Below, piece after piece: positions 17,219-25,203 of a stretch of DNA of 64,000 nucleotides (positions within the stretch are counted from its first letter, which is position 1; every line of letters begins with the position of its first letter). A program made the translations under genes and the position numbers. The DNA is from Dyadobacter subterraneus (GTDB lineage Bacteria; Bacteroidota; Bacteroidia; Cytophagales; Spirosomataceae). The DNA lies in contig NZ_JACYGY010000001.1 in NCBI RefSeq assembly GCF_015221875.1, positions 186,001 through 250,000 of the forward strand, written 5' to 3'. The notes beneath the pieces were generated by a model. That model was not told the origin of the DNA, did no database searches, and was given only the letters and a program-made list of their open reading frames with translations.

Positions 17219-18565
17219 ATGAAAGTTAAACAAGTCCTTCTTTCTCTTCTTTTTACAGTTTTGATTTTGCCTTCTCAAACCTTTGCACAACGTTCAGCAG
17301 CCGAATATTTTGAAGAAGGAAATACCAAAGCCCGTGCAAGTGATTTTGCCGGCGCACTTCAGGCTTATAGTGTTGTGGTTTCGATCAATCCTGAACATGC
17401 ACCGAGTTATTTCAATAGGGGCTTGGCAAAAGCCAATCTGAAAGATCACCGTGGAGCAATCCTGGATTATGACCGTGCGATTGAAATTAATCCCAAAGAG
17501 GCACTTTATTATCAAAGTCGTGGTGTAAGTAAAAGTATGCAGGATGATTACAGGGCGGCAATTCAGGACTACACCAGAGCAATTGAATTAAGTCCGGAAG
17601 ATGCAAAATCTTATTACAACCGTGGAGTAAGTTATGCCAAACTGGAAAATCACCGTAGCGCCATGGCCGATCTGGACAAATCGCTTACACTTGATCCGGG
17701 TGATGTGGCCGCATTATATGCACGTGGAAACTGCAAACAGCGTTTACATGAATATGCAGGAAGTCTTGCCGATTTTACCAAAGTGATCGAAATGAGTCCT
17801 AAACGTGCAGGAGCGTATGCGGGTAGGGGTAATGCTAAAATTGAATTAAATGATTTCGCCGGTGCAGCAGCTGATTTTACCAAAGCAATAGAATTAAGCC
17901 CGAATGAAAGTTCGTATTATGACAAAAGAGGTTTTGCCAAAAACAAAATTGAGGATTTTCAGGGCGCCATTTCTGATTATGATAAAACGTTGCAGCTTGA
18001 ACCGGAAAATTACGAAGCTTATTATGGAAGAGGTTTTTCCAAAACAAAATTAAATGACCAGCGTGGTGCAGTTGTCGATCTTACAAAAGCGATTGAAATA
18101 AAAAACCTGTATGTTTCAGATCCTAAAAAGATCGTTTACGAAGGAAAAATAACGAAAAGTGTTCTGGACGAATTGCGTAATCAAGTGAAAGAACATGTCA
18201 AAATTGATGACCTGACAACCGAGCGTTCGGAAGCGTATTATATCCGTGGTGTGAGTAAGTCAAAAAGTGGTGATAGTAAAGGAGCGTTAATTGATATCAG
18301 TACGGCAGTGGAATTAAACCCAACTTACGCAGATGCTTATTTTTCAAGAGGATTGATAAAATCATCAATTGGAGAACAAATGGGTGCGGTGCTGGATTTT
18401 TCAAGCTCAATAAAACTAAAATCAAATTTCCCGGAAGCATATTATATCAGAGGAATTATCAAACACAGCCTTGGACAGGTAAATGAAGGTTGCCTTGATT
18501 TGAGCAGAGCAGGGGAATTGGGTTATATGCCTTCTTACAAGGTAATCAGCACTTATTGTAATTAA
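17219..18565 (+). CDS. Secreted TPR-repeat protein
   Basis: 448 residues from the ATG at 17219; a TTG at 17201 is in frame but would lengthen the signal peptide implausibly. The signal peptide ends near QTFAQ. The mature protein is almost entirely TPR repeats, at least ten, with the classic spacing (AYSVVVSINPEHAPSYFNRG, AIEINPKEALYYQSRG, and so on); a gap of about 40 residues occurs around 300-340. TPRs mediate protein-protein contacts, so it is probably a periplasmic scaffold. No partner is obvious from neighbours. It ends just before a large inverted repeat. Confidence 0.88.
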   Translation: MKVKQVLLSLLFTVLILPSQTFAQRSAAEYFEEGNTKARASDFAGALQAYSVVVSINPEHAPSYFNRGLAKANLKDHRGAILDYDRAIEINPKEALYYQSRGVSKSMQDDYRAAIQDYTRAIELSPEDAKSYYNRGVSYAKLENHRSAMADLDKSLTLDPGDVAALYARGNCKQRLHEYAGSLADFTKVIEMSPKRAGAYAGRGNAKIELNDFAGAAADFTKAIELSPNESSYYDKRGFAKNKIEDFQGAISDYDKTLQLEPENYEAYYGRGFSKTKLNDQRGAVVDLTKAIEIKNLYVSDPKKIVYEGKITKSVLDELRNQVKEHVKIDDLTTERSEAYYIRGVSKSKSGDSKGALIDISTAVELNPTYADAYFSRGLIKSSIGEQMGAVLDFSSSIKLKSNFPEAYYIRGIIKHSLGQVNEGCLDLSRAGELGYMPSYKVISTYCN

Positions 18566-18566
18566 T

Positions 18567-18630
18567 GGTTAGTTATTAATGGTTAATTGTTAATGATCAG
18601 CCATTAACAATTAACCATTAATAACTAAAA
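18567..18630. repeat. Perfect 27-bp inverted repeat between convergent genes
   Basis: The arm at 18569-18595 is perfectly complementary to 18602-18628, with a 6-nt loop. It is built from TTAATGGTTAATTGTTAATG-type sequence and is AT-rich. It lies between the TPR gene and the convergent superoxide dismutase gene and may act as a weak bidirectional terminator. The same sequence family recurs at 36117-36150 and about 57470-57486. Confidence 0.9.
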
Positions 18631-18631
18631 A

Positions 18632-19342
18632 TTAAGCCTTTTTGAGGTTTTCAGCAACCTTATCCCAGTTTACTACATTCCAGAATGCAGCGATGTAATC
18701 AGGGCGTTTGTTTTGATAGTGCAGATAATATGCGTGTTCCCAAACATCTAATCCTAAAATTGGTGTTCCTTTTACTTCTGCAATATCCATAATCGGATTG
18801 TCCTGGTTTGCAGTGGAACTGATAGCAAGCTTGCCGCCATTTGCAGTCAACCAAGCCCAGCCAGATCCGAAACGGGTCGTTGCAGCTTTACCAAATGCTT
18901 CTTTAAATTTATCGAAAGAACCGAATTGTGCGTTAATCGCATCAGCAACAGCACCTTTTGGAACACCGCCTTTTCCGGCACCCATTACTTCCCAGAAGAA
19001 AGTGTGGTTCCAGTGTCCGCCTGCATTGTTACGGATTGCAGCTGGTGCTTTTCCGGCAGTTTTTACAATTTCTTCAAGTGATTTCTTTTCGTATTCTGTG
19101 CCTTTTATAGCATCATTCAAGTTTTTTACATAAGCGGCGTGGTGTTTGCCGTAATGTATTTCCATCGTCAATTTATCTATACTCGGTTCAAGCGCTGCGA
19201 AATCGTAAGGTAGCGGAGCCTGTTTGAAAGGGGCAGTTTCCAATAATATTCCTGATGAAGTTTCTGCAAATGCAAAATCAGCAAGTGCGCCAACCGCCAA
19301 AGAGCCTCCGGCTAATGTGCGCAAAAAATCTGTTCTATTCAT
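18632..19342 (-). CDS. Exported superoxide dismutase (Fe/Mn family)
   Basis: 236 residues from the ATG at 19342. Residues 1-28 are an export signal of Tat-like form ([13 protein letters not shown] then a hydrophobic run to FAFAE) but the second arginine of the RR pair is Thr. The SOD domain carries the metal ligands His63, His113 (WNHTFFW), Asp199 and His203 (LDVWEHAYY). Gly109 before HWNH and Gln180 in TANQD resemble Mn-type rather than Fe-type enzymes. It removes superoxide, here probably in the periplasm. It is last in a minus-strand run clpS-recR-sod with 26 bp after recR. Confidence 0.92.
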   Translation of the reverse strand: MNRTDFLRTLAGGSLAVGALADFAFAETSSGILLETAPFKQAPLPYDFAALEPSIDKLTMEIHYGKHHAAYVKNLNDAIKGTEYEKKSLEEIVKTAGKAPAAIRNNAGGHWNHTFFWEVMGAGKGGVPKGAVADAINAQFGSFDKFKEAFGKAATTRFGSGWAWLTANGGKLAISSTANQDNPIMDIAEVKGTPILGLDVWEHAYYLHYQNKRPDYIAAFWNVVNWDKVAENLKKA

Positions 19343-19368
19343 GATACTTTGATTTTTAGATAAACATT

Positions 19369-19983
19369 TCAATCGTAAGCCACCCGGCTAACGATACTGC
19401 GACCAAGTGTTATTTCGTCAGCGTATTCAAGATCACCACCTATGGGAATTCCACGGGCAATGGTACTTACCTTAACTTCGCTGGGTTTTAGTTTTTTCTG
19501 TAAATAAAAAGCAGTTGTATCGCCTTCCATCGTCGGGCTCAGCGCAAGAATAATTTCCTGCACACGCTCATCCTGCGGAGAATTTTCTATCCTTTTTATA
19601 AGCGAATCAATGTTGAGATCAGACGGACCAATTCCTTCGAGAGGTGAAATAATTCCACCCAAAACATGATACAAACCTTTGAACTGACTTGTAGCTTCAA
19701 TGGCCAAAACATCCCTGGTATCCACAACGACACAGATTATCGAAGAATCACGTTTAGGATTCTTGCAGATATTGCAAAATTCTTCATCTGAAATATTATG
19801 GCACTGAACGCAGTAGCAGGTTTGCGTCCGCATTTTTAAAAGCGCTTCTGAAAGTCCGCGCGTTTGCTGCTCGTCACGTTTTAATAAGTGCAAGGCAAGG
19901 CGGAGCGCTGTTTTCTTTCCGATTCCAGGAAGCCGGGAAATTTCACTGACTGCATCCTCAATAAGACGGGACGGATAATTCAT
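19369..19983 (-). CDS. recR: Recombination mediator protein RecR
   Basis: 204 residues from the ATG at 19983 ([10 protein letters not shown]); the open frame extends upstream into clpS, but without family similarity. It has the helix-hairpin-helix region ([19 protein letters not shown], 16-34), a four-cysteine zinc finger (Cys58, 61, 70, 73), and a Toprim domain ([18 protein letters not shown] to about 180). RecR with RecO (and RecF) loads RecA onto SSB-coated DNA gaps. It is preceded by clpS with 34 bp between and followed by the superoxide dismutase gene. Confidence 0.96.
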   Translation of the reverse strand: MNYPSRLIEDAVSEISRLPGIGKKTALRLALHLLKRDEQQTRGLSEALLKMRTQTCYCVQCHNISDEEFCNICKNPKRDSSIICVVVDTRDVLAIEATSQFKGLYHVLGGIISPLEGIGPSDLNIDSLIKRIENSPQDERVQEIILALSPTMEGDTTAFYLQKKLKPSEVKVSTIARGIPIGGDLEYADEITLGRSIVSRVAYD

Positions 19984-20017
19984 GTAGCAATAAAGTAAGT
20001 AACCGCCGATTTTTAAA

Positions 20018-20293
20018 TTAATGAATCTCTGCTGAAATACCTCTCCTGCAAATTTCATTCCTCATGCCGGCAAGTTCTTCAAATTCGCCCTCTTTTACGG
20101 AACATTTTCCTTTAAAATGGATGATCAGGGTACACTGTTCGGCTTGCTCGTTGGTATGTTTACAAACCTCAATCAAAGTATCTATAACCCAGTCAAATGT
20201 ATTTATATCATCATTATAAACGACCAGCTTCATCAAATCGGTCTCAACCGTTTTTTCGAGAATTTCTGTATCTGTTTCTATTAGCACTTGCAT
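20018..20293 (-). CDS. clpS: ClpS-like ATP-dependent Clp protease adaptor
   Basis: About 91 residues from the ATG at 20293; a TTG three codons upstream is in frame. The ClpS signature KLVVYNDDINTFDWVIDTL is present, followed by EQAEQCTLIIHFKGKCSVKEG, which corresponds to the N-degron-binding helix region. ClpS delivers proteins with destabilising N-terminal residues to ClpA/ClpC-ClpP. The final stretch (MRNEICRRGISAEI) matches the ClpS C-terminus. Lies immediately upstream of recR on the same strand and divergent from the sodium symporter gene. Confidence 0.9.
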   Translation of the reverse strand: MQVLIETDTEILEKTVETDLMKLVVYNDDINTFDWVIDTLIEVCKHTNEQAEQCTLIIHFKGKCSVKEGEFEELAGMRNEICRRGISAEIH

Positions 20294-20400
20294 AACAACC
20301 AAATTTCTGTTTGTTTAGCAAATCTAATCAAAAGTGGAGATTATTCGAAGTCTTTTATCACCTCTTTTATTATTCATGCTTTCTTAAAACCCACAGGTGA

Positions 20401-21858
20401 ATGAATCCCTACATTTCTTTAATTATTCTCGTTGTCTATTTCGCAATGCTGATTACGGTGTCGGTTTACACCTCTCGCGGAGCCGATACTAATACTTTTT
20501 TTACCGCCAACAGACAATCACCCTGGTATCTGGTTGCCTTCGGGATGATCGGTACTTCTTTATCCGGCGTTACATTTATTTCTGTCCCGGGAGCCGTTGC
20601 CAATATCCAGTTTTCATATTTTCAGGTAGTTATCGGATATATTCTCGGATACATAATTATTGGTACCGTATTAATGCCACTTTATTACCGATTGAATTTA
20701 ATTTCCATTTATTCGTATCTGGAACAGCGTTTCGGATTTTGGTCTTATAAAACAGGTTCGGCGTTTTTTCTTTTGTCAAGAACGGTCGGTTCGGCTGTTC
20801 GTTTGTACGTAGCAGCACAGGTTTTACAACTGGCATTATTCAAGCCGCTTGGCGTTCCTTTTGAAGTTGCAGTGGCCATTACAATTCTTTTGATCTGGAT
20901 TTATACTTTCAAAGGAGGGGTGAAAACGATCATCGTTACGGACACACTTCAAACCTTTTTCCTGATTACCGCAGTTATCCTGACAATCGTTCTGGTTTCA
21001 CAGGAATTAAATCTGCATGGACTTTCGGATGTCTGGAATACGGTGCAGAGCAGCGGATATTCCAAAGTATTTTATTGGGATTTTAATGATTCTAAAAACT
21101 TCTGGAAGCAATTTTTTGCCGGTGTGTTCATTGCAATTGTGATGACAGGAATGGATCAGGATCTGATGCAGAAGAACTTAACCTGTAAAAATATCGGCGA
21201 AGCGCAGAAGAATATGTTCTGGTTTACAGCCGTTTTAGTTGTTGTCAATTTTCTGTTTTTGTCTCTTGGGGCGTTGCTTTACGTATATGCAGCAGCGAAA
21301 GGAATTCCTGCTACGGCCAGAACGGATGAGTTTTATCCGATGCTTGCGCTTAACCATTTAGGGTTAGCTGTTGGTATTACTTTCCTGTTAGGTATCACCG
21401 CCGCAACTTACGCCAGTTCAGATTCTGCGCTTACAGCTCTTACAACAGCCTTTTGTATCGATTTTATGGAAATTGAGAAAAAACCGGAAGAAAAACGTTC
21501 TAGTATCAAGTTCTGGGTTCACATCGGATTTTCTGTATTGTTCTACATTGTTATTCTGATTTTTAACCGGATGAATAATAAAGAAGTGATCACGGCAATT
21601 TTCGATCTGGCAGGTTATACTTATGGTCCTTTGCTGGGGTTATTTACTTTTGGTCTGTATCTGAAAAGGCCGGTAATGGATCGTTATGTTCCTTTTGTTT
21701 GTATCGTCGCTCCGATTTTAACTTATTATATCAATAATCATTCAGAAGAATGGTTTAACGGATACAAGTTTGGTTTTGAAAGATTGATCATTAACGGCTT
21801 GATCACTTTTATTGGACTTTGGATTCTGACCGATAAAAAGGCAAAAAAATTGGCTTAG
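20401..21858 (+). CDS. Sodium:solute symporter family protein
   Basis: 485 residues with about 12-13 membrane helices. It has the SSS-family pattern GTSLSGVTFISVPGAV in the first helices, LYVAAQVLQLAL, FKGGVKTIIVTDTLQTFFL (the sodium/solute signature region), GMDQDLMQKNLTCKN, and ATYASSDSALTALTT. SSS proteins couple import of sugars, amino acids or other solutes to sodium entry. The substrate cannot be read from sequence; several Bacteroidota members sit with sialic-acid or sugar genes, but none do here. Followed by a hairpin terminator. Confidence 0.93.
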   Translation: MNPYISLIILVVYFAMLITVSVYTSRGADTNTFFTANRQSPWYLVAFGMIGTSLSGVTFISVPGAVANIQFSYFQVVIGYILGYIIIGTVLMPLYYRLNLISIYSYLEQRFGFWSYKTGSAFFLLSRTVGSAVRLYVAAQVLQLALFKPLGVPFEVAVAITILLIWIYTFKGGVKTIIVTDTLQTFFLITAVILTIVLVSQELNLHGLSDVWNTVQSSGYSKVFYWDFNDSKNFWKQFFAGVFIAIVMTGMDQDLMQKNLTCKNIGEAQKNMFWFTAVLVVVNFLFLSLGALLYVYAAAKGIPATARTDEFYPMLALNHLGLAVGITFLLGITAATYASSDSALTALTTAFCIDFMEIEKKPEEKRSSIKFWVHIGFSVLFYIVILIFNRMNNKEVITAIFDLAGYTYGPLLGLFTFGLYLKRPVMDRYVPFVCIVAPILTYYINNHSEEWFNGYKFGFERLIINGLITFIGLWILTDKKAKKLA

Positions 21859-21881
21859 TTTGGAGCGAAATTTAAAAAATG

Positions 21882-21923
21882 GGATTGACTGATAGTTTAG
21901 CTTTCAGTCGATCCTATTTTTTT
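21882..21923 (+). terminator. Terminator after the sodium symporter gene
   Basis: ggattgactga / tcagtcgatcc stem with one wobble pair and an 11-nt loop, followed shortly by a run of seven T. Confidence 0.8.
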
Positions 21924-21962
21924 AATACGGTTTGAAAATAAAATTTCGGTAAAACACATACT

Positions 21963-22451
21963 ATGAAAAATGACTTATTAAACCTGCGCGATATCTTCGC
22001 CTATTTTCTCGTAGCGGCCGCAGGCGTTCTGATACAGTTGGTTATTGGCACACTGGCGCAGGATTGGTTTACTATCACTTACTTACAATCTTTGACGGTG
22101 GGATATCTGGTCGCTTTTGTCGCCGGCTTTTTTCTGACCAAAATATTTGCCTTTAATACCAAAAACAAAACAAAGAGTAAAAGAGAGATGATCAAATTCG
22201 CTTTGGTCGCAGCTCTTTCATTTTGTATAACGGTTTATGGTTCCGATGCCTTATTTCAGCTTTCATTAAAACTGGTCGGACAATATAAATTGCGAATACC
22301 TTATTCTGTTAAACTGGTTGATGTCAATAAATTATTCAGCCAGTTAACCTGTATGGGAATCAGTTTTATGAGCAATTATATTCTTCACAAAAGATTTACT
22401 TTCCAGGATACAGGCTTTTACGACAGGCTGAAAAGTTTGCTGAGCAAGTAA
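21963..22451 (+). CDS. GtrA-like membrane protein
   Basis: 162 residues with four hydrophobic helices and the GtrA-type pattern RDIFAYFLVAAAGVLIQLV, VGYLVAFVAGFFLTKIFAF, REMIKFALVAALSF and a C-terminal MSNYILHKRFTF. GtrA-like proteins are thought to flip or move polyprenyl-linked sugars across the inner membrane, or to assist glycosyltransferases. No glycosyltransferase is adjacent, so its partner is unknown. It is separated from the symporter by a terminator and so has its own promoter. Confidence 0.82.
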   Translation: MKNDLLNLRDIFAYFLVAAAGVLIQLVIGTLAQDWFTITYLQSLTVGYLVAFVAGFFLTKIFAFNTKNKTKSKREMIKFALVAALSFCITVYGSDALFQLSLKLVGQYKLRIPYSVKLVDVNKLFSQLTCMGISFMSNYILHKRFTFQDTGFYDRLKSLLSK

Positions 22452-22695
22452 GAAATCATCCTTCTTCATTCAAAACTAATCCCGCAGTTCTAAAAACTGT
22501 GAATGGAGAGATTCTGTGCTGTATATTTTTATTTATTTAGTTGAAATAGGTAATTTTTATCTTGTTTTAATTCTATTAATAATGTAACTTTCTTCCAGTA
22601 AACGGTGATAAAAAGTAAGTTTATTTTACAAAATATTTGAATTCGAATGAAGAGAATAAGAGAACCTTAGTTAAACAAGTTTAAACTTCTGGATC

Positions 22696-23274
22696 ATGAA
22701 AACAGTATCATTAATGCTCATTGCAGCTTTTATGTGCGCTGCGTGTTACGAAACTCCGAAAAAAGATAATTCCGAAAAGGAAAACAATCTTGAAAATGAA
22801 AAGAAAGCCATAACGGCTACGATCGAAAAGGAAACCGAATCCTTTTTCGCCAGAGATTATGAGGCATGGAAATCAAATTATGCCCAAACCGATTACGCAT
22901 TTCAGGCATGGAGCAACGATGACGGAACTTTTGACTCCAATGTCGGCTGGAACGATATCAATAAACAAATCGGTAAATACATTTCGGAAAATCCCGAGCC
23001 TGTTTCCAGCCATCCCAAGGTGGAACGAAAAAATATGAAGTATAAATTCTATGGTGACAATGTTGCTTATCTTACCTGGGATCAATTTAACAGCGACAAA
23101 CCTGAAAAAAATTTCCACCATAGTAAAGAAGTAAGACTGATGGAAAAAATAAATGGGCAATGGAAAATTGTCTGTGTTTCCGCTTTTTGGGACTATAAAC
23201 ATCTTATCCCCGCCAGCCGCTTACCGCAAATACAAAGAATCGCCAATGAAAGCGGAGGTAAAACCAAAATCTGA
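22696..23274 (+). CDS. NTF2-like (SnoaL-type) lipoprotein
   Basis: 192 residues. The signal peptide ends with a cysteine in a lipobox-like context (MCAACYETPKK), so it is probably a lipoprotein. After a charged linker there is an NTF2-like cone-shaped domain: an N-terminal helix IEKETESFFARDYEAWKSNY, strands ending in NVAYLTWDQFN and KEVRLMEKINGQWKIVCVSAFW. That last pattern is typical of calcium/calmodulin-kinase-association/SnoaL-type domains. The ligand is unknown. A second NTF2-like protein lies at 59.2 kb but is cytoplasmic. Confidence 0.8.
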   Translation: MKTVSLMLIAAFMCAACYETPKKDNSEKENNLENEKKAITATIEKETESFFARDYEAWKSNYAQTDYAFQAWSNDDGTFDSNVGWNDINKQIGKYISENPEPVSSHPKVERKNMKYKFYGDNVAYLTWDQFNSDKPEKNFHHSKEVRLMEKINGQWKIVCVSAFWDYKHLIPASRLPQIQRIANESGGKTKI

Positions 23275-23296
23275 ATAGTTGCTAATTCGTCCGGAT

Positions 23297-23332
23297 TGTT
23301 CGGAATCGGAAAATTATGTTCGGTTATGAACA
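23297..23332. promoter_or_regulatory. Conserved paired TGTTC inverted-repeat operator, copy 1
   Basis: TGTTC occurs at 23297 and 23317, 20 bp apart. The second forms TGTTC-N6-GAACA (23317-23332); the first forms a weaker TGTTC-N6-GGAAA. A third half site TGTTC is at 23338. The same arrangement precedes the paralogous gene (24163-24198). The arm spacing of two helical turns suggests an activator binding as adjacent dimers. Confidence 0.65.
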
Positions 23333-23410
23333 CCGGTTGTTCGATATGATTTATTTGGTTTTCATATAAAATATTGATAGTTAGATAGATGTGATTTTGT
23401 TGGCATTGAA

Positions 23411-23446
23411 TGGCACACCGAATTTTATTTGGCACGGACTTTTTTA
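23411..23446 (+). promoter_or_regulatory. Sigma-54-like promoter of the first small secreted protein
   Basis: TTGGCACGGACTTTTTTA at 23429-23446 has a full match to the -24 part of the sigma-54 consensus (TTGGCACG). The -12 part is only T-rich and lacks the usual GC. A partial copy TGGCAC lies 19 bp upstream (23411). The same sequence at the same distance (69 bp) precedes the paralog. Confidence 0.55.
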
Positions 23447-23497
23447 ATTGATAAATAACAATGTTAAATAAACATTCAAATTTTAAATATTATAGCC

Positions 23498-23902
23498 ATG
23501 AAAATTTCAGCAGTTTCCAAATTCGTTTTGTCATTGACACTTGCTTTTTCTCTTGTTTCATTTTCATACGCCAAAGAAAATGAAGGTGAAAAACTTGACA
23601 AAAAAACCAAATCATCCGCAGTTGCTTTCGACGCGTCGATTTACAAAGTATCGAATTCAAACAAAGTAAATCTTGCCATTGATAAAGTGCCAGATGCTAC
23701 TGTTAATGTAATTCTAAGAAATACCAATGGGGATATCATTTATGAGGAGGCTCTGAAAGATAATAACCACCAATACCGTCGCGTCTTTAATCTTGAAGGA
23801 ATGGAAGATGGTACTTATTATTTTGAACTATATAACAAAGACCGTAAAATCACTAAAAAACTTGAAATAGCCACTTCTAGTAACAAAGTTGTGGTTTTGT
23901 AA
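23498..23902 (+). CDS. Small secreted protein, first of a tandem paralog pair
   Basis: 134 residues. The signal peptide (about 1-25, ending SFSYA) is followed by a charged linker and a domain of about 95 residues with alternating strands: VNLAIDKVPDATVNVILRNTNGD, YRRVFNLEGMEDGTYYFELYN and a C-terminal KKLEIATSSNKVVVL. The pattern resembles a free-standing beta-sandwich of the kind found in T9SS tails (LxxMxDGTYYF, ending in a hydrophobic VVVL), but no family is assigned. The nearly identical signal peptide, the domain and the upstream region are shared with the gene at 24365, so the pair arose by tandem duplication of a unit of about 867 bp. Function unknown. Confidence 0.85.
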   Translation: MKISAVSKFVLSLTLAFSLVSFSYAKENEGEKLDKKTKSSAVAFDASIYKVSNSNKVNLAIDKVPDATVNVILRNTNGDIIYEEALKDNNHQYRRVFNLEGMEDGTYYFELYNKDRKITKKLEIATSSNKVVVL

Positions 23903-23921
23903 ACAGACAATTTTCTTAATT

Positions 23922-23958
23922 ACAAAAAGCTCTGCCATCCCAGGCAGAGCTTTTTTGT
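23922..23958 (+). terminator. Terminator after first small secreted protein
   Basis: acaaaaagctctgcc / ggcagagcttttttgt stem with a 6-nt loop and a run of six T. Confidence 0.9.
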
Positions 23959-24162
23959 TATGATGCCTATGCGATTTTGAAATGATGTTATCGAAGAAAA
24001 CAGTGTATCTGTCTGATACGATTTTAACGTGTAAGAAATTTAATTTTCTTGATTTTAGATCTTTATCTAACCTAAACTTCAAAAAAATAATGTAACCTCA
24101 TGGGGCTCATACGCAGGAGAAATTATTGTGAAATCGGCACAATATTCCAAATAAGTCCAAAA

Positions 24163-24198
24163 TGTTCAGTATCGGAATATTTTGTTCGTTAATGAACA
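24163..24198. promoter_or_regulatory. Conserved paired TGTTC inverted-repeat operator, copy 2
   Basis: TGTTC at 24163 and 24183 (20 bp apart, as in copy 1); the second forms TGTTC-N6-GAACA at 24183-24198. The block from 24162 to 24199 aligns with 23296-23333 with few differences. It ends 97 bp before the sigma-54-like box, against 96 bp in copy 1. Confidence 0.65.
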
Positions 24199-24243
24199 CT
24201 TTTTAAATTTTGAAATGTGATTTTAATTTTACATAAACTATTG

Positions 24244-24267
24244 ATTATCAAACGTTTGTTTGATAAT
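24244..24267. repeat. 10-bp-arm palindrome upstream of second paralog
   Basis: ATTATCAAAC-gttt-GTTTGATAAT, perfectly symmetric. It is not present in the first copy, so it is an additional operator candidate or a chance feature of AT-rich DNA. Confidence 0.6.
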
Positions 24268-24275
24268 ATTTTTAT

Positions 24276-24313
24276 TTGGCATAGCGAAATTTTATTTGGC
24301 ACGGGCTTTTTTA
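24276..24313 (+). promoter_or_regulatory. Sigma-54-like promoter of the second small secreted protein
   Basis: TTGGCACGGGCTTTTTTA at 24296-24313 matches copy 1 in 17 of 18 positions and starts 69 bp before the start codon, as in copy 1. An upstream partial copy TTGGCA at 24276 is spaced 20 bp. Confidence 0.55.
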
Positions 24314-24364
24314 GTAGTCAGGTAACCATGTTAAATAAATAATCAAATTTTAAAAATTACAGCC

Positions 24365-24772
24365 ATGAAAATTTCAGCAATTACCAAATTCGTTTTGTCT
24401 TTGACACTAGCTTTTTCTCTTGTATCATTCTCTTACGCCAAAGAAAATAAGGCGGAGAAAACTGACAAAAAAGTAAAAGCATCCGTAGCAACATTTGACG
24501 CCTCTCTGTACAAATTAGCCAATACAAACAAAGTAAAATTAGCTATCGACAAAATTCCGGAAGCTTCTGTAAATGTATTATTGAGAGATAGCAAAGGAAA
24601 TATTGTTTATCAGGAAGTATTAAAGAAAAACGAAGATCGCCCATACCGTCGCGTTTTTGATGTGGAAAGAATGGAAGACGGAACGTATCACTTCGAACTG
24701 TATAACAAGGACAATAAAATTATCAAAAAATTGGAAATCGAAACTTCTAATAACAAAGAGGTGGTTTTGTAA
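24365..24772 (+). CDS. Small secreted protein, second of a tandem paralog pair
   Basis: 135 residues, the same architecture as the gene at 23498: signal peptide ending SFSYA, Lys/Glu-rich linker, then KVKLAIDKIPEASVNVLLRDSKGN, RVFDVERMEDGTYHFELYN and terminal KKLEIETSNNKEVVL. The two proteins are identical at most positions of the signal peptide and the DGTYxFELYNKD block, and differ mainly in the linker and mid-domain. Both are complete, so neither copy is a decaying pseudogene. Transcription is bounded by the upstream sigma-54-like region and a perfect downstream hairpin. Function unknown; export to the periplasm or beyond is clear. Confidence 0.85.
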   Translation: MKISAITKFVLSLTLAFSLVSFSYAKENKAEKTDKKVKASVATFDASLYKLANTNKVKLAIDKIPEASVNVLLRDSKGNIVYQEVLKKNEDRPYRRVFDVERMEDGTYHFELYNKDNKIIKKLEIETSNNKEVVL

Positions 24773-24780
24773 AACAACAG

Positions 24781-24824
24781 ACATAAAAAAATCCCGGCCA
24801 GAAATGGCCGGGATTTTTTTATGT
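24781..24824. terminator. Perfect 20-bp-stem bidirectional terminator
   Basis: Arms 24781-24800 and 24805-24824 are perfectly complementary around a GAAA loop, with GC core atcccggcca flanked by A and T runs. Serves the small secreted protein gene and the convergent alkyltransferase-like gene. Confidence 0.92.
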
Positions 24825-24840
24825 CTGAATATTTTGATAC

Positions 24841-25203
24841 TCAGGATAATTCTTTTTCAGGATCCCAGAATTTATTATGCCAATCCTGGACCTTATCGTC
24901 TTTCACTTGCACACCTTCACTTTCAAGTTTTTCCTGCATAGCGGTAGGCGTTCCAAATTGAAGTTTCGCACTTAATAGACCGTTTCTGTTTACAACGCGA
25001 TGGGCAGGAAGATCATTTTGGGTGTAGCCATTGCCAAGAGCCCATCCAACCATTCTTGCACCTCTTTTGGAGCCCAGATAAGCAGCAATTGCACCATATG
25101 AAGTAACGCGCCCTTTTGGAATTAAACGAACGACATCATAAACATTCCCGAAAAAATCATTAGTCGCCGGACTATATGTTGTTTCTTGCTTCTTTGCGCT
25201 CAT
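24841..25203 (-). CDS. Alkyltransferase-like (ATL) MGMT-family DNA-binding protein
   Basis: 120 residues. It is the C-terminal DNA-binding domain of the O6-alkylguanine transferase family: [28 protein letters not shown] with the arginine finger region ([12 protein letters not shown]), then [13 protein letters not shown]. The catalytic motif PCHRV reads PAHRV (Ala67), so it cannot accept an alkyl group. ATL proteins bind O6-alkylguanine and recruit nucleotide excision repair. The start overlaps the end of the DUF3109 gene by 32 bp, implying coupled translation. No methyltransferase partner domain is present. Confidence 0.9.
   Translation of the reverse strand: MSAKKQETTYSPATNDFFGNVYDVVRLIPKGRVTSYGAIAAYLGSKRGARMVGWALGNGYTQNDLPAHRVVNRNGLLSAKLQFGTPTAMQEKLESEGVQVKDDKVQDWHNKFWDPEKELS

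Larger units (their letters stand above)
23903..24364. other. 462-bp intergenic region between the two paralogs
   Basis: No credible open frame. It holds the terminator of the first paralog (23922-23957), the TGTTC operator (24163-24198), a separate 10-bp-arm palindrome (24244-24267), and the sigma-54-like boxes (24276-24313) of the second paralog. It appears to be entirely control region. Confidence 0.8.
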
